DNA from: Heterobasidion occidentale
Taxonomy: Eukaryota; Basidiomycota; Agaricomycetes; Russulales; Bondarzewiaceae
Direction of reading: 5' to 3'
DNA length: 64,000 nt
Assembly (NCBI GenBank): GCA_039111635.1
Contig: JBCAQO010000001.1
Span: forward strand, 3,162,001-3,226,000
Below the pieces are notes generated by a model. That model searched no databases. It was not told the DNA's origin and worked only from the letters and a program-made list of their open reading frames with translations. How positions within the stretch are numbered: position 1 is the stretch's first letter; each line of letters opens with the position of its first letter. Position numbers and translations under genes: made by a program. Shown here one piece after another: positions 24,452-35,264 of the stretch.

Positions 24452-26440
24452 ATGGACGGCTTCGACTCGGTAGCGCCTCTGTGGGATTTTTCTCAGGCTC
24501 CAACCTCTTTCTCTCAACTCGGCGACGACGACTTCCTCGCTCTCCTGCAGAAGCAGTTCAATCCTGATATCGGAACCAACGCTCTCAACTCTCTTGGCTC
24601 TCTTCATGACGGTGTTGACCCTTCCAAGCTCTCAAACCTCCCTCCCCCTGCTCCACCGCCTCCTCTCAGCGACGACAGTAGCCCAAGCCCCCCTAGTATG
24701 CATAGCGTCAATGACTCCGTCTCTTCTCGCAGGCAATCAGGCACATACGCCGCTGGGGATGGAGATTCTGACGATCATGCTCTGAAGCGCAAGGCAAGTG
24801 ATGAGGATCTCGAAGAGGGCCCCAGCCACAAAACTCAGCACACGGTCAGTCTTCTTCGAACCTTATCAACGTTTTGTCACCATAACATCTTGTGCCAGCC
24901 AACAAGAAGGGGTCCTCTCGCCGTAAATCAGGTAACCCATCACAGGTACGGGGTGTCGAAGCGTTATCGTTATATATAATATATTGATCCACCTGACGAT
25001 TCACAGGACGAGTCCCGACTGCTCAAGAGAAAAGAACAGAACCGGGCAGCCCAGAGAGCATTCCGTGAGAGAAAGGAGAAACATGTCAAAGACGTGAGTC
25101 TTGCCGAGCTCCTCGTCATCGTTCTACGTAAAGGACCGGGCGCCTAACCACCTGCTCCTCCAGCTGGAGGACAAAGTTGCAGACTTAGAGACGAAGAACG
25201 AAATGTCGCAGACGGAAAATGAGCACCTCAAGGAGCTGCTGCGTCGTCTGCAGGATGAGAACCTGGTGCTCAAGCAGTCCCAATTCACATTTTCTGTCCC
25301 AAGGGCATCCACCTCCTCGGCCGGGAATAGCTTCAAGAATGCGGCGACTACTTCATTCAATCCTCCCCCGAACCCTACAAACATCGTGACCAACTTGCCA
25401 GCTTCGACGACACCACCGACACCGTCGCTGGATACGCCCTCGAGTTTCCCTTCAGATATCGATTTCGGCTCTTTGACGCCGTTTGATATCAACATGCTTG
25501 ACGATAATCAGGTATCTCTCGGCGGCATGAGTTATGACTTTGGCCATGGACAGGGTGTGCTCCCGACCAAAACTCCATACAAGACTATTGCGAGCAACCC
25601 TATGTTCATGTCCTTTGCCGACCCATCTCCCCTCGATTCCCGAGCCTTCAGCACAAACAGGACTTCAAACGGCGCTTCCACATCCAGCGCGACGACTCCT
25701 TTCGACCTTCAGGCATTTAATCTGTGGTCAGGACAGTCACCTCAGTCCGAAATCAGCCAGTCGAGCCATTCTGGTTCGCTGGATGAGCTCTTTGGCGGCA
25801 GTATGTTTGGTACGCAGGCGCCCGTGGACTTCAGCGTCCTGATGAAAAGTCCGTCGACATCGTCCATCAGCCCCGTGCTCCATTCGCATTCCACCACTCG
25901 TTCGCCCCCCTCTTCATCCACTTCCCCTGCTAGCTCGGCCGCCGCCAACTCGCCATTTACTGCCACGAAAGAGGGAGAGTCTAGCACAGCCCATTCACCT
26001 GATACATGCCCGAAGACGAAAGAGGATCTGGAGAGGCGCATTGAGGCCTCGGGCAGCTCGATGTTTGCACCACCGCCGGCCTCTGATTCGTCCTTCGCGA
26101 CTGTACGGAAAGCGTCCGAAGGGGACAAGGGCCCGATGGTGACGTGTAAAGGTGCCACTTTCCCATCACTGAGAAGAGCGAGAAGAACGTCGAAGTGTTG
26201 AGCGCATGGCGCAGCATTACGTCGCATCCACATTTCAAGACCAGCGTAAGCCCCGCCTTTATCTCTTGGAGTGCTCGCCGTGCCCATCCGCTGACGGAAC
26301 AGGGACAACAGAACATAGATATCAACGAGCTATGTGCCGAGTTTACGGACAAAGCACGGTGCGATGGGACGAAGGTCGTGCTGGACCCGCAGGGGGTCAA
26401 CCAGATACTCGAGAAGCTTGCGTCCAAGCTCTCACCGTGA
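24452..26440 (+). CDS. YAP1: AP-1-like bZIP oxidative-stress transcription factor (Yap1/Pap1 type)
   Basis: Exons 24452-24848, 24899-24945, 25007-25093, 25164-26245 (frame break at about 26164) and 26312-26440; about 580 residues. An acidic/hydrophobic N-terminus precedes the bZIP: KRKEQNRAAQRAFRERKEKH basic region (~150-172), then a leucine zipper (LEDKVADLETKNEMSQ and following). A Ser/Thr/Pro-rich middle holds the activation region. Cysteines occur in TCPKTKEDLERRIEASG (n-CRD-like) and in the C-terminal Cys-rich domain (VTCKG, INELCAEF, KARCDGTKVVLDPQGV), the redox-sensitive export control of Yap1/Pap1. The exon 1 donor is placed at 24849 because it gives NKKGSSRRKSGNPSQDESR. The stronger-looking donor at 24845 also keeps frame but gives an unfamiliar sequence. 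The last acceptor may be 26302 or 26311. One base is missing between ATF and ITEKSEKN if the C-terminal domain is to be read. Confidence 0.88.
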
Positions 26441-27161
26441 GCACGGTGCGGCGATGGCCTGGCGCTAGCATATCCAAGCTTTGGACATTCAGGCCATGTT
26501 GTATCTTGTACGACAGCACGCTCTGGCTCCGTCGAGTTTTTTTTCGTTATCCTTTTGCATCGGTCCGCATCGCCCTTTTGTATTTTTGGTCTAATTCGCC
26601 TTCTCGAGCTATATATTCCACGTCCTTCTGGCCATCGCTTATGTCCGTTCGTCCGTCCGTCTTCCCATCAGTGGGTCGACTCGCGTTCGCATGTCCGTCA
26701 GTCCGTCGAATAATTGGTCGTACTATCCATCCCATCCCCCAGCATAGACAGAACCACGGCGCATGTGCGTTCGGGGCCTGCTCGCGTGTATCATTGTTGC
26801 AGTCTCGACGCAGTTATGAGTCGTGTGTCCGTGCGCATCCCCCCTTCCCATTACTGTATATCCCGTTCAGGTTCACATTCCCCTTGCTCCCTCCTTTCCC
26901 TGCCCCTACTCAGACTCCTATCGTGCTCCACGACCGACTGACGTGTGTATCACTTATTCCGCTCGTGTCGCTCTGCCGTATAACTAAGTATATACGTATT
27001 GGCTTGCGTTCCCAGGAACCTACAGAAACAATCAAATTTTGAAACTTTGTATCGTTTCACCAGCAGTGTGGTGGATGAAATCCTAAATCCGCATTGAGCT
27101 TCAGTAGCGGGTATGTACATGCCGCTCGCACGAGCATACAGAGAGAAGGCTACAAGCGCGA
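26441..27161. other. convergent 3' flanks of bZIP and GET3 genes
   Basis: The two genes end tail to tail. The stretch holds repeated CCGTCCGTC-like pyrimidine words (26645-26710) and no coding signal. Confidence 0.4.
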
Positions 27162-28716
27162 TCAATCTAGGTCTGGTGTGAAAGGCTCCACGAGCATCTT
27201 GCTGAACTCCTTCAGCTTCGCGGGGCCACGGACCTCCTCTGTCAGCAGCGGCAGCTGCACGATGTGGAAGAACTCGTCGTAGAGCTCGTGCGCCTCGTTC
27301 AGGTATTTCTGTTGCATTTTGTTTCGTACCCGACAGTGCTCGCAGTTGGAACCTGCGGGGAGAGACAGCTCAGATTTCTGGAAGAATCCAAGGCGCGAGA
27401 AGGGCTATGTATAGCGGGGACGCGGTGAAAGGGGAGGCGGGGTCAGGGGCCCGTACGTACTGGCTTTGGGGAAGAGGAGCTGGTTGACGACAATATTGTG
27501 CGTGTCGATCTCGTACGCGGTGAGTTCCTGGACGAGGCGTTCCGTCTCGTACAGGGACAGGAACTCGGATATGCAGACGCAGATGAACGTCGTCTTTTCC
27601 TGTACGTGTTCGTTCGCGACGCCGTGCGTGAGCACGGAGAAAAAACACGGCGTGTGACGAGGGGAGGGGGACGAACGGGGTCCTTGAACTGGGTGTTCAC
27701 TTCCGTGATCACTGCTCGCATCGACTCGAGCTTCGAGAACATGTCCTCGGTCGCATCCGCCTGACCGCCCATGAGGCTTGACATCTGTTGTTTTTTTCGT
27801 TCGTGAGAAGCGTGATAGATGTCAGACTGGGCGACGGGCGTAGACCTGATTGAGCATGGGCCCGATGCGGCCGCTGAGGGTTGCCAGCTTGCCGAGAGCC
27901 TTCTCCAGGACGGTAGGGAACGAGAGGAAGCGAAGGGTGTGCCCCGTTGGGGCCGTATCGAATACGATGACAGAATATTCCATGGACTTGACATGCCTGG
28001 GGAGGAGAACATCAAACGCGGCCGACGCGAGCAGAATAAGAGGTGTGTGTGCGCGCACTTCATGATCTCGGCAAAACTCATTGCCTCGTCCACGCCGGGA
28101 ATGGCGAACGCAAGGTCCTGCATCATGGTCCCCATCATCCCGTTAGAGTCCGCTGGTCTCCCGAGACAACGTCTAAGCACCGCGTGCTCTTCATCACGGA
28201 CGTATCAACGCGGACGTACACTGTTCGACCATCTCCTGTATCGCGCTCGTGGGGTCGATCTCCATCGCGGACAGGTTGTCGAAGCCGTTCACCTTGGTGG
28301 CCTCCTTGGAGAACTTTTGGCCAAACGCATCGGACAAGTTGTGTGCAGGGTCCGTAGACTGGCGATCACGAAGCGTGGGATGGGTGGGTGAGGAGCGGGG
28401 AGAAGAGTGATGCATGCGGCGGGCACGTACGATCAGCAGGACAGACTCGCGGGCCTGGGCGAGCTGGATGGCCAGGGAGCAGGACGTGGTTGTTTTTCCT
28501 GGTGTGGGATGCCATGTGCACCGTGTTCGTCATCGTGAAGGGGAGTGAATTGGCATACCGACGCCACCCTTGCCACCTGTTCGCGATCGAGGTGTATGAG
28601 CATCGGATGCGTGTATGCGGGAGAGCAGCGAGGAAACGTGCCGCAAAAGATCCACTTGAGAGACTCTGGTCCAGCACGTTCTGGAGGGTTGGTGGGAGAA
28701 GGTCCTCCTCGGCCAT
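27162..28716 (-). CDS. GET3: GET3/ASNA1 ATPase for tail-anchored protein insertion
   Basis: Cytosolic ATPase that carries tail-anchored proteins to the ER Get1/2 receptor. Exons (minus): 28716-28642, 28576-28559, 28498-28431, 28358-28220, 28152-28059, 27996-27846, 27784-27677, 27599-27461, 27352-27162; about 327 residues. Motifs: P-loop [16 protein letters not shown], switch [27 protein letters not shown], switch [29 protein letters not shown], zinc-binding CEHC (~268-271) and the C-terminal [10 protein letters not shown]. The first exon has a one-base deficit near 28664, between NVLDQ and SLKWIF. The first intron seems to start with GC (28641). The second exon is 18 nt and lies inside the P-loop. 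Divergent from SRP68 with 202 bp between the starts. Confidence 0.92.
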
Positions 28717-28918
28717 TTCGTCGACAAATATCGAGGTGCTGAGACAAAAGGTGGGGGTTGACGGAAAGATGGAGATGCTGAGTGAGTGAGCCCGCGTATA
28801 ATCGAGGTGGCCGCCAAACTGGGACAGGAACGCGTCCACTACAGACTCCGGCGCCTTCAGCTTCAGCCTCCCCCGTCACATTCTCGTACATTCGCCGCCT
28901 CTCCAGACCGCTCGAGCA
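28717..28918. promoter_or_regulatory. shared divergent promoter of GET3 and SRP68
   Basis: The two start codons (28716 minus, 28919 plus) are separated by 202 bp with no other gene, so the control regions must overlap. No TATA box was recognised. Confidence 0.6.
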
Positions 28919-31145
28919 ATGTCGGACACGTCGCTTTCATTCCGAGGTCAGTTTTACCTCACTCGTACTCAATGTGCAGCCGCAGTGAAGCGTCCTATCC
29001 GACAATGCAGCGCTCAAACTCGCGAATGAGCAGCGGACCATGTATGGCCTGCGATACAACGATCACAATCGGTACCGGTATGAAGCCTGCGCAAAACCTT
29101 GATAGCCTTCTCGAACGCTGACAGTAAACGCCCCATCACGTAGGAAACATTGTGCTAACAGGACCCACCGCCTGCGATCGACATTGAAGCTGACGCACGG
29201 TAAAGGCCGCGAGTTCAAAAAGCTGCCCGTGGTTCCACAGGCCAGCATCCAGGACGGACAGTGAGTGCACAGTAATCTCCCGAGACGCGGCACCTTCATT
29301 CCCCGTCCGCAGTCTCCAGCTCCAGCTCTATGAAGCGGAGCGCGCATGGGCGTACTCACAGGAACTGAGCACCCTCGCCGCGCAGCCCGCGAATGAAGGA
29401 AATGCTAGCTCTTTACGACATAGCGCTACGGGTCGTTTCCGCCGTGCCGTCCACTGGTCGACTCGGCTGCTCTCCCAGTGCCAGACTCTCTTCGCCGCGT
29501 CCCGTCTCACCGCCCAAAGCCTTTTGGAGATCACTGCCTATACTCTCATTCTGAACGGGCGCTTCCTGAAGTATCGCGACGAGTTCGAGGATGCCCTCGT
29601 CCAATTGAGCGTCGCGAGGGGCATCCTCGACGAGCTGGCCAACATGGCCGTGACCAGCAAGGACCAGACCCTGGCCGTCTATTTTGCGGACGAAATTGGC
29701 CCGGAGATCAGATACTGCGCGCACGAACTTGGCCGTGCAAAGGCCTACGACGTGGACGGCATCGTCGCCGAGCTCTCGTCGCAGCACAAGAACCAAATCG
29801 TGGAGGGCTACGACGGCCTGGTGGCAAAGTTGAAGAGCGAAGGCGAGGTCGTCGCTAAGGATCAGGCGAAGAAGAAGCTGGGGACGCTTATGTGGGAAGG
29901 CGAGCCCGTGCCGATCCGCAATCCGGAGCTTGTCGACGTGCTGTTGAAGGTCCAGGAGGGCGAGGCGAAGCTGAGGCAGGAAAACGCGAGCGTGTCGGAA
30001 CAAGCTGACGCCGGCGATCAGACGAGGAGAGAGAAGAGGGCAAAGGGGGGCAAGTCGAAGCGGGGCGTGGCCGCCTATGACAGCATCCTGCTCGCCCTCA
30101 GCGACGCGGAGGACGTCGCGCGGAAATTAGTCGAGTCGCAGCAGGTCAGTAGGCGCTCGCGATGTGTCGTCGGTCGCTCATCAGCTGACGGCTCTGCAGC
30201 TTAGCGGGGCTGGAACGAGTTCGTCGGCAGCTGGCACACGAGACGTGCAGTTCGTACACGCATACATCGTGTACCAGCTCCTGTCCCGCCGCATCCAGCG
30301 CGATCTCCTCCTCGTCTCGACCCTGCTCTCGCAAGCCACCCGCCGGCCGGCCAGCGCGAAGAGCAAGGTCGAGGGCTCCAGCAAGCAGCCAAAGGAACAG
30401 GTCGACTCGCGGCTCTACCCGGCGCTGGTCAAGCTCCTCGACACCGTCCTGCAGAGCCTGAACCAAATGCGCACCCTCTCGATCGTTGACGAAAGCCCGG
30501 ACCTCTCGACCGCCGTCGACGCACGGATATCGTTCACGAGCACCCGCAGGTAAGTAGTAGCCCGACTCGGCGGCGGCCTCGGGCCCAGACGGCTGACCCA
30601 CGTCCGGCGCACACAGGTGTCTGTACCTCGCGCACTGCTACGCGCCCGCTAAACGGTACGCCGAGGCCCTCACGCTCGTCCAGCACGCGCGCATCCACCT
30701 CCGCGAGACGCGCTCCGTGCTCTCCACGATCGACGTCGACCCCATCGCGGCCGCCAGCGCGCCCTTCTTCCCGCTCTCCCCCTCCCCCGACCTCGACGCG
30801 CTCGAGCGCGCGCTCGACGCGGACGGCCTCCGCTTCCGCACCGCGTGGTTCCTCCACAACGGCGGCGCGCTCGACGCGGACGCCGCGTCGTACAAGAAGC
30901 CGCTCTTCTTCGACGTCGCGCTCAACTACGTGCAGCTCGACATGGACCGGCTGCAGGAGCGCGCCGGGAAGAAGCCCGTCGTCGTCGTCGCCGCCCCGGT
31001 CGCCGTGCGGGCCCAGCCGCCCCCGGAGAAAAAGCCGGTCGCGAGAGCGAAGCTGGAGGAGCAGCGCGCGCCGACGCCCGAGCCTACCGCCCCTGCCAAG
31101 GGAGGACTGAGCAGTTTATTAGGAGGCTGGTGGGGGAGGCAGTGA
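28919..31145 (+). CDS. SRP68: signal recognition particle subunit SRP68
   Basis: Exons 28919-28946, 29011-29077, 29144-29260, 29313-30144, 30200-30549 and 30617-31145; 640 residues, intact frame and consistent phases. The N-terminus reads ALKLANEQRTMYGLRYNDHN, RYRKHC, NRTHRLRSTLKLTHGKGREF. These form the Arg-rich RNA-binding domain of SRP68 that bends 7S RNA. Then come helical TPR-like repeats (CQTLFAASRLTAQSLLEI, LNGRFLKYRDEFEDALVQL). The C-terminus carries the SRP72-contact region (NYVQLDMDRLQERAGKK) and ends GGLSSLLGGWWGRQ. The protein works in the cytosolic SRP that targets signal-peptide proteins to the ER. The start at 28919 is chosen because its nine codons splice cleanly into the conserved AL-KLANEQ. 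Confidence 0.93.
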
Positions 31146-31451
31146 TCGGCGCAGTGCACCCTGTCGCGTGTCATCTGAAGTTTCTTATTTCTTTTTTGAA
31201 TATTATCAGTGTCGAGAATACAAATGCAATCATGGTCGATCAACCAAGAACGAAGCGATACTAATATGTGAGGAAAGCATACGACTAGGGAAGCCTACTG
31301 TAAGTACAACCAACCTTCGAACAATCGATATGATACAGAGATAGAAGTATGGATATATGCTATGTGATATAAGGAAAAGAACGGCCACGGCCAACGTCCG
31401 TCCGTGATCGTGCAAGAAAGACGCCAGCACAATGAATCCGACCGACGATAA
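31146..31451. other. convergent 3' flanks of SRP68 and KU80
   Basis: About 300 AT-richer bases between two stop codons of tail-to-tail genes. Nothing else seen. Confidence 0.4.
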
Positions 31452-34400
31452 TCACTGATTCAAGAACTGGAAAAACCCCGCACCGTCAGCCACGACGAGT
31501 TTGTGCCTGTTATCGAGAAAGGACTCACATTGCGCGCGACGTCGTCCGGGACGTCCGACCTGCCCCCCTGCCGCTTCGCCTCCGACTTGCCAATCAGGCT
31601 CATCTTCGCGCCTTGCTTCCTGACCTCCTGCCAGAACGCGGGGTTCCCGGGGTCGGCCAGACACGCCTCGCGGAGGCCCTTGAGGAAGCTGATGATGATG
31701 ATGATAATGAAGACGTGTGTCAGCGCTAAGCGGTCCCCCCACATACGCGCGATCTCTACCGATCTCGCGAGGGAAAAAGGAGATAAAGAAGCAAGGAAGG
31801 GAACGGAAAGCAGCGAGAGGAGTTCGAAAAACCGAAGAACAGAGAGAGGGAGGGGGGGGGAGAGAAACTGAGAGACCAAGACGGCGCGCGCACCTGTTCC
31901 AGCCATCGATCTCGTCCTCCAGCAAACACGCCTCCCTGAGCGCGGCCATGCACTCGAGCAGCTCCGCGCGCCGCCGCGCCGCGAAGGGGCGCAACACGAC
32001 CTCGCGCACCGCCCAGCCCAAGTCCTCCACCGCCTTGCTCACCACGTCCCCGCGCGCGAGGTTCCGCCGGAAGTCGCGCAGCGGCGTCAGCGTGCCGACG
32101 ATCCGCCCAGGCTCGCGCCCGTAGTCGGTCTCCGCGTCCGACTCCTCGTCCTGCTCGGGCTCGGGTTTGGGTTTGGGTTTGGGTTTGGGCTCGGGATCGG
32201 GCGTCGGCAGGGGCAGGGGCAGCTCGCGCCGCGCGCGCCCGAGAAGGAGCTCCGCGTCTTCGTCGTCGGATTCGGTCTCGGAGCCGCTGTCGACGTCGTT
32301 CTTCTTGAGCGCGATGCGGGTCGCGCGCGCGGTGGCGGTGGCGGGGGTGAAGGCGCGCTGTGACTGGGTCGCCTGGCGCGCGGGCTTGAGGACGCGGTCG
32401 AGGAGGAGCAGCGCGTCGTCGTCGTCGCTGCCCTGCGCGCGCACGTGTCCGTCCTTGCGCGTCTTTGCGACTTTCTTCGGGACTGGGTGGAGCGGCGGCG
32501 GCGGCGGCGTCAGCGCTCGTCGCGCGGGGTGGAGGGGCGTGGGGCTCACCTTCTTTGACGCGGAACGCGGCCTTGCAGTCGTCGATGGCGTCGCGGGCGC
32601 GCTTGAGCACCCGCTTGGGCGGCTCGAAGTATTTCGTGAGCTCGGGGTGCGGGGGCGGGAGCGGGTTGGAGGAGAGGTCCTGGGCGACCGCGCTGTGGAA
32701 GAGCGCCTGCTTGATGCGGTGGATCGCCGGGTTGTAGGACAGGCGCGTGTCGAACCACGGGGCCCGGTTTCTGCGGGCCGCGTTGATCAGTAAAACGCGC
32801 GCGCAAGGAGGGGGGGCGCGTACCCTTCTTCGTCCTTGTCTCCGGCCTGCATCAGGTCCATCGCGTCGACGAACTGGCCCATGGCGTCCATCTGCGCGTC
32901 GGTGGGGATGTACGGGTGCTTCGCGACGCGCTCGCCCTTCTTGTTGATCAGGTTCTCGAGCGGCGGGAAGGTGTACTTCCGGATGTCGTCTGCGAAAGGC
33001 ATCTGCGGCGCATCATCACGCCGCGTTCGTTTCACGAGGTCAGTTGCGACGGGGGACGTACCTGCACCCAGAGGAAGCAGTCCACCTTGTCGAAGCGACA
33101 GGGCGCGAGGACGCCCATCCTAGGGTCCATCCCCTCGCGGGAGACCCACTTGGTCACGGCGTACATTTGGTGTTTGTCCATGGCCTGCACTAGCGAGGAT
33201 AGCGCGACCTGGTCCTTCCCGGAGGTGGGCTCTGCCCACAGGTACTGCACCTCGCCCATGGCTTGTTCGCGTCGGAACTGCGGCGGGTGTTTGTCAGTGA
33301 GGGTAGATGTGTGAGTGCACGATAGCGGGCGTACCCCGTCTGCCTTGAAGAACCCGCAGATCTCGATGCCTTTCTTCGTCGGCAGTCGTTTGAACTGGCC
33401 GTCCGGACACGGCACGTAAGTGGATCCGTACTTGAACCCCCTCACCAACTCTTCCTTTTCGATCTTTTCCAAGTGGTGAGTCTCGTCATCCGCCTCTTTG
33501 TGTTCATCTTCGTCCCGGTCCTCGTCGTCCTCGCCGTCCTTGTTCGGATTCTTGTCGACGACGTATTCGGAGCGCATCTTGAGCTCCGCGAACACGTTCG
33601 TCTTCTCCTCGTCCTCGCCCCGGGCGCGCTCAAAGTCCATCTTTTCTTCCTCCGTCATCTCGCGCTTCGCGAAGCGCTTCCAGCTCTTGGGCCGCGCGAC
33701 GGCGGTGCACTTGCTCGACTTGACGTGGATCTCCACGGAGTCGTTCGGGTAGTTGTCCGGGTCGCCCAGCCGGAGGACGGTGCCCATGAGCGCGGACTTT
33801 GTCTGCTTGATGTCCGGCTTTATGACCTCTTGCAGGGCGAACTCGAGGGTGCCCATGACGGCGTTGGGCAGGGCATCGACGAACTTGTGGAAGAAGGCCT
33901 CGTTCTCGCGCTGGCGATGGCACGGGCACGGGTGCAGAATGAGTCGAGCGCAGGCGTGGGAGGCGACGAGAGACGCACCTTGATATGGGACTTGTCCTCT
34001 TGCGTGAATCCAAACTCTTCGTCGTCAAAGTCGACGCCCCTACGGAGGAACAAAGGTCAGTGGCGAGGCTGCAGGGGGCGGGGGTCGTCGCGTACACTAC
34101 GGTGAGCTTGACGTCGAGGGCGGACATCTTCTGGACGATGGCCTGCCAGTCCTCGATCTCGATGGGGTTGTCGCCGTCTGTGAGGAGGACGACCTTCCTC
34201 GTCCACGTCTTTTTGCCGTCGAGGTACTTGTCTTGGGTGTGGACGCCGACTATGAGCGCGTCGATCGCTGAGGGGTGAATGTCAGAGAGGGGCAAGGCCG
34301 AGAGGGATGGGGAGGCGCATACGGTCGCCGACGGTTTCGTCGGAGGGGCGGAGGGCGGCGAGCTTTGCGAGGGTGCCTGCGTTGGGCTGTGCGACCTGGA

Positions 34401-34848
34401 TGTACTCCGAGACGTGCTCGTAGCCACCGTTTGTGTCGTGTATGAGGTTGTCGGTGCCTTGGTAAAAAGAATTGGGCAGGGTTGCTCGCAGGAGTCGGGA
34501 GCGGACGTACCCTCTGTGCCGAAGAGCACGACGCCGCATTTATCGGTCTTTCTTCCATTGAAGATCTGGGCGGGGGAAGCGTGAGAGGTGGAGTGCGGGA
34601 GAAGCAGACAGGCGCACCATTTCCTGGACCTTGAGCATGACGAACTGCAGCGCCCACTCGAGGTGGGTCATTTCTGTGGTGCGTGTCTGGCCGTTTGGGC
34701 CGTCGGGGACGTCGACGACGCGGGTCTCGCCCATGGACGGCGAGACGTCGACGAGAAAGATGGTGACGGTGTACTGGTGCGCCCTGTGAGCATATAGGCA
34801 TAGCAAAAGAGCAAAAGAGAGACTCACTCCTGCGCGCTCTGCAGGCAT
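31452..34848 (-). CDS. KU80: Ku80 subunit of the Ku DNA-end-binding heterodimer
   Basis: Thirteen exons (minus): 34848-34828, 34773-34618, 34565-34511, 34457-34323, 34267-34096, 34039-33979, 33910-33335, 33277-33062, 33002-32824, 32770-32550, 32482-31894, 31688-31529, 31466-31452; 851 residues, no frame break. N-terminal vWA domain (YTVTIFLVDVSPSMGETR, CGVVLFGTE, VLLTDGDNPIEIEDW). Ku core/beta-barrel (YGSTYVPCPDGQFKRLPTKK, KDQVALSSLVQAM, FPPLENLINKKGERVAKHPY). Then WFDTRLSYNPAIHRIKQALF and ALFHSAVAQDL. A Ser/Asp- and Pro/Lys-rich linker (EPKPKPKPKPEPE) leads to a C-terminal helical domain (DFRRNLARGDVVSKAVEDLG, DEIDGWN, NPAFWQEVRK). Ku binds broken ends in non-homologous end joining and protects telomeres. 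The terminal exon codes only FLNQ. Head-to-head with the SNF2 gene. Confidence 0.95.
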
Positions 34849-34922
34849 GGCGGGCGTGACGAGTGGCAGACGGGGAGCGCGGCGGCGCGTCGCAGCAGGC
34901 TGCAGAGAAAGACGCGGCGGGG

Positions 34923-34928
34923 CACGTG
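34923..34928. promoter_or_regulatory. CACGTG E-box, copy 1
   Basis: Palindromic CACGTG in the first promoter repeat, 75 bp upstream of the Ku80 start. Such sites are bound by bHLH factors in fungi; use here is inferred. Confidence 0.45.
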
Positions 34929-35082
34929 ACTCTGAGGAGCGGAGCTGGAAAAGAGTGGCTGAGGGTGATGGGAAGGCTGTGTGACCTGGAGGAGGAGAGC
35001 AGAGTGACTGACTGACTGCGAGAGCTCTTGGTGACGGCGCGGTTGGACGCGATGGCAGACGGGGAGCTCGGACGCGTCGGGG

Positions 35083-35088
35083 CACGTG
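35083..35088. promoter_or_regulatory. CACGTG E-box, copy 2
   Basis: Same motif in the second promoter repeat, exactly 160 bp from the first and about 177 bp upstream of the SNF2 start. Confidence 0.45.
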
Positions 35089-35264
35089 ACCTTGGAGAGC
35101 GGAGCTGGAAAGGAGTGGCTGAGGGTGATGGGAAGGCTGTGTGACCTGGAGGGAGGAGAGCAGTGACTGACTGACTGAAGACCAGGAGCTCTTGGTGACG
35201 GCGCGCGTTGGACGCGACTCTGAATCGGCCCCGCCACAGCTCTGATCTCCTCCTTCCGGCTCAA

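Larger units (their letters stand above)
34921..35217. repeat. tandem duplication (160-bp period) in the KU80/SNF2 promoter
   Basis: Two direct copies, 34921-35080 and 35081-about 35217. Each begins GGCACGTGAC and contains GGAGCTGGAAA, GTGGCTGAGGGTGATGGGAA, GTGACTGACTGACTG and GAGCTCTTGGTGACGGCGCG. A further partial copy of the leading edge (GGCAGACGGGGAGC) lies at about 34866 and again at 35054. Copies differ by small indels. Confidence 0.9.
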
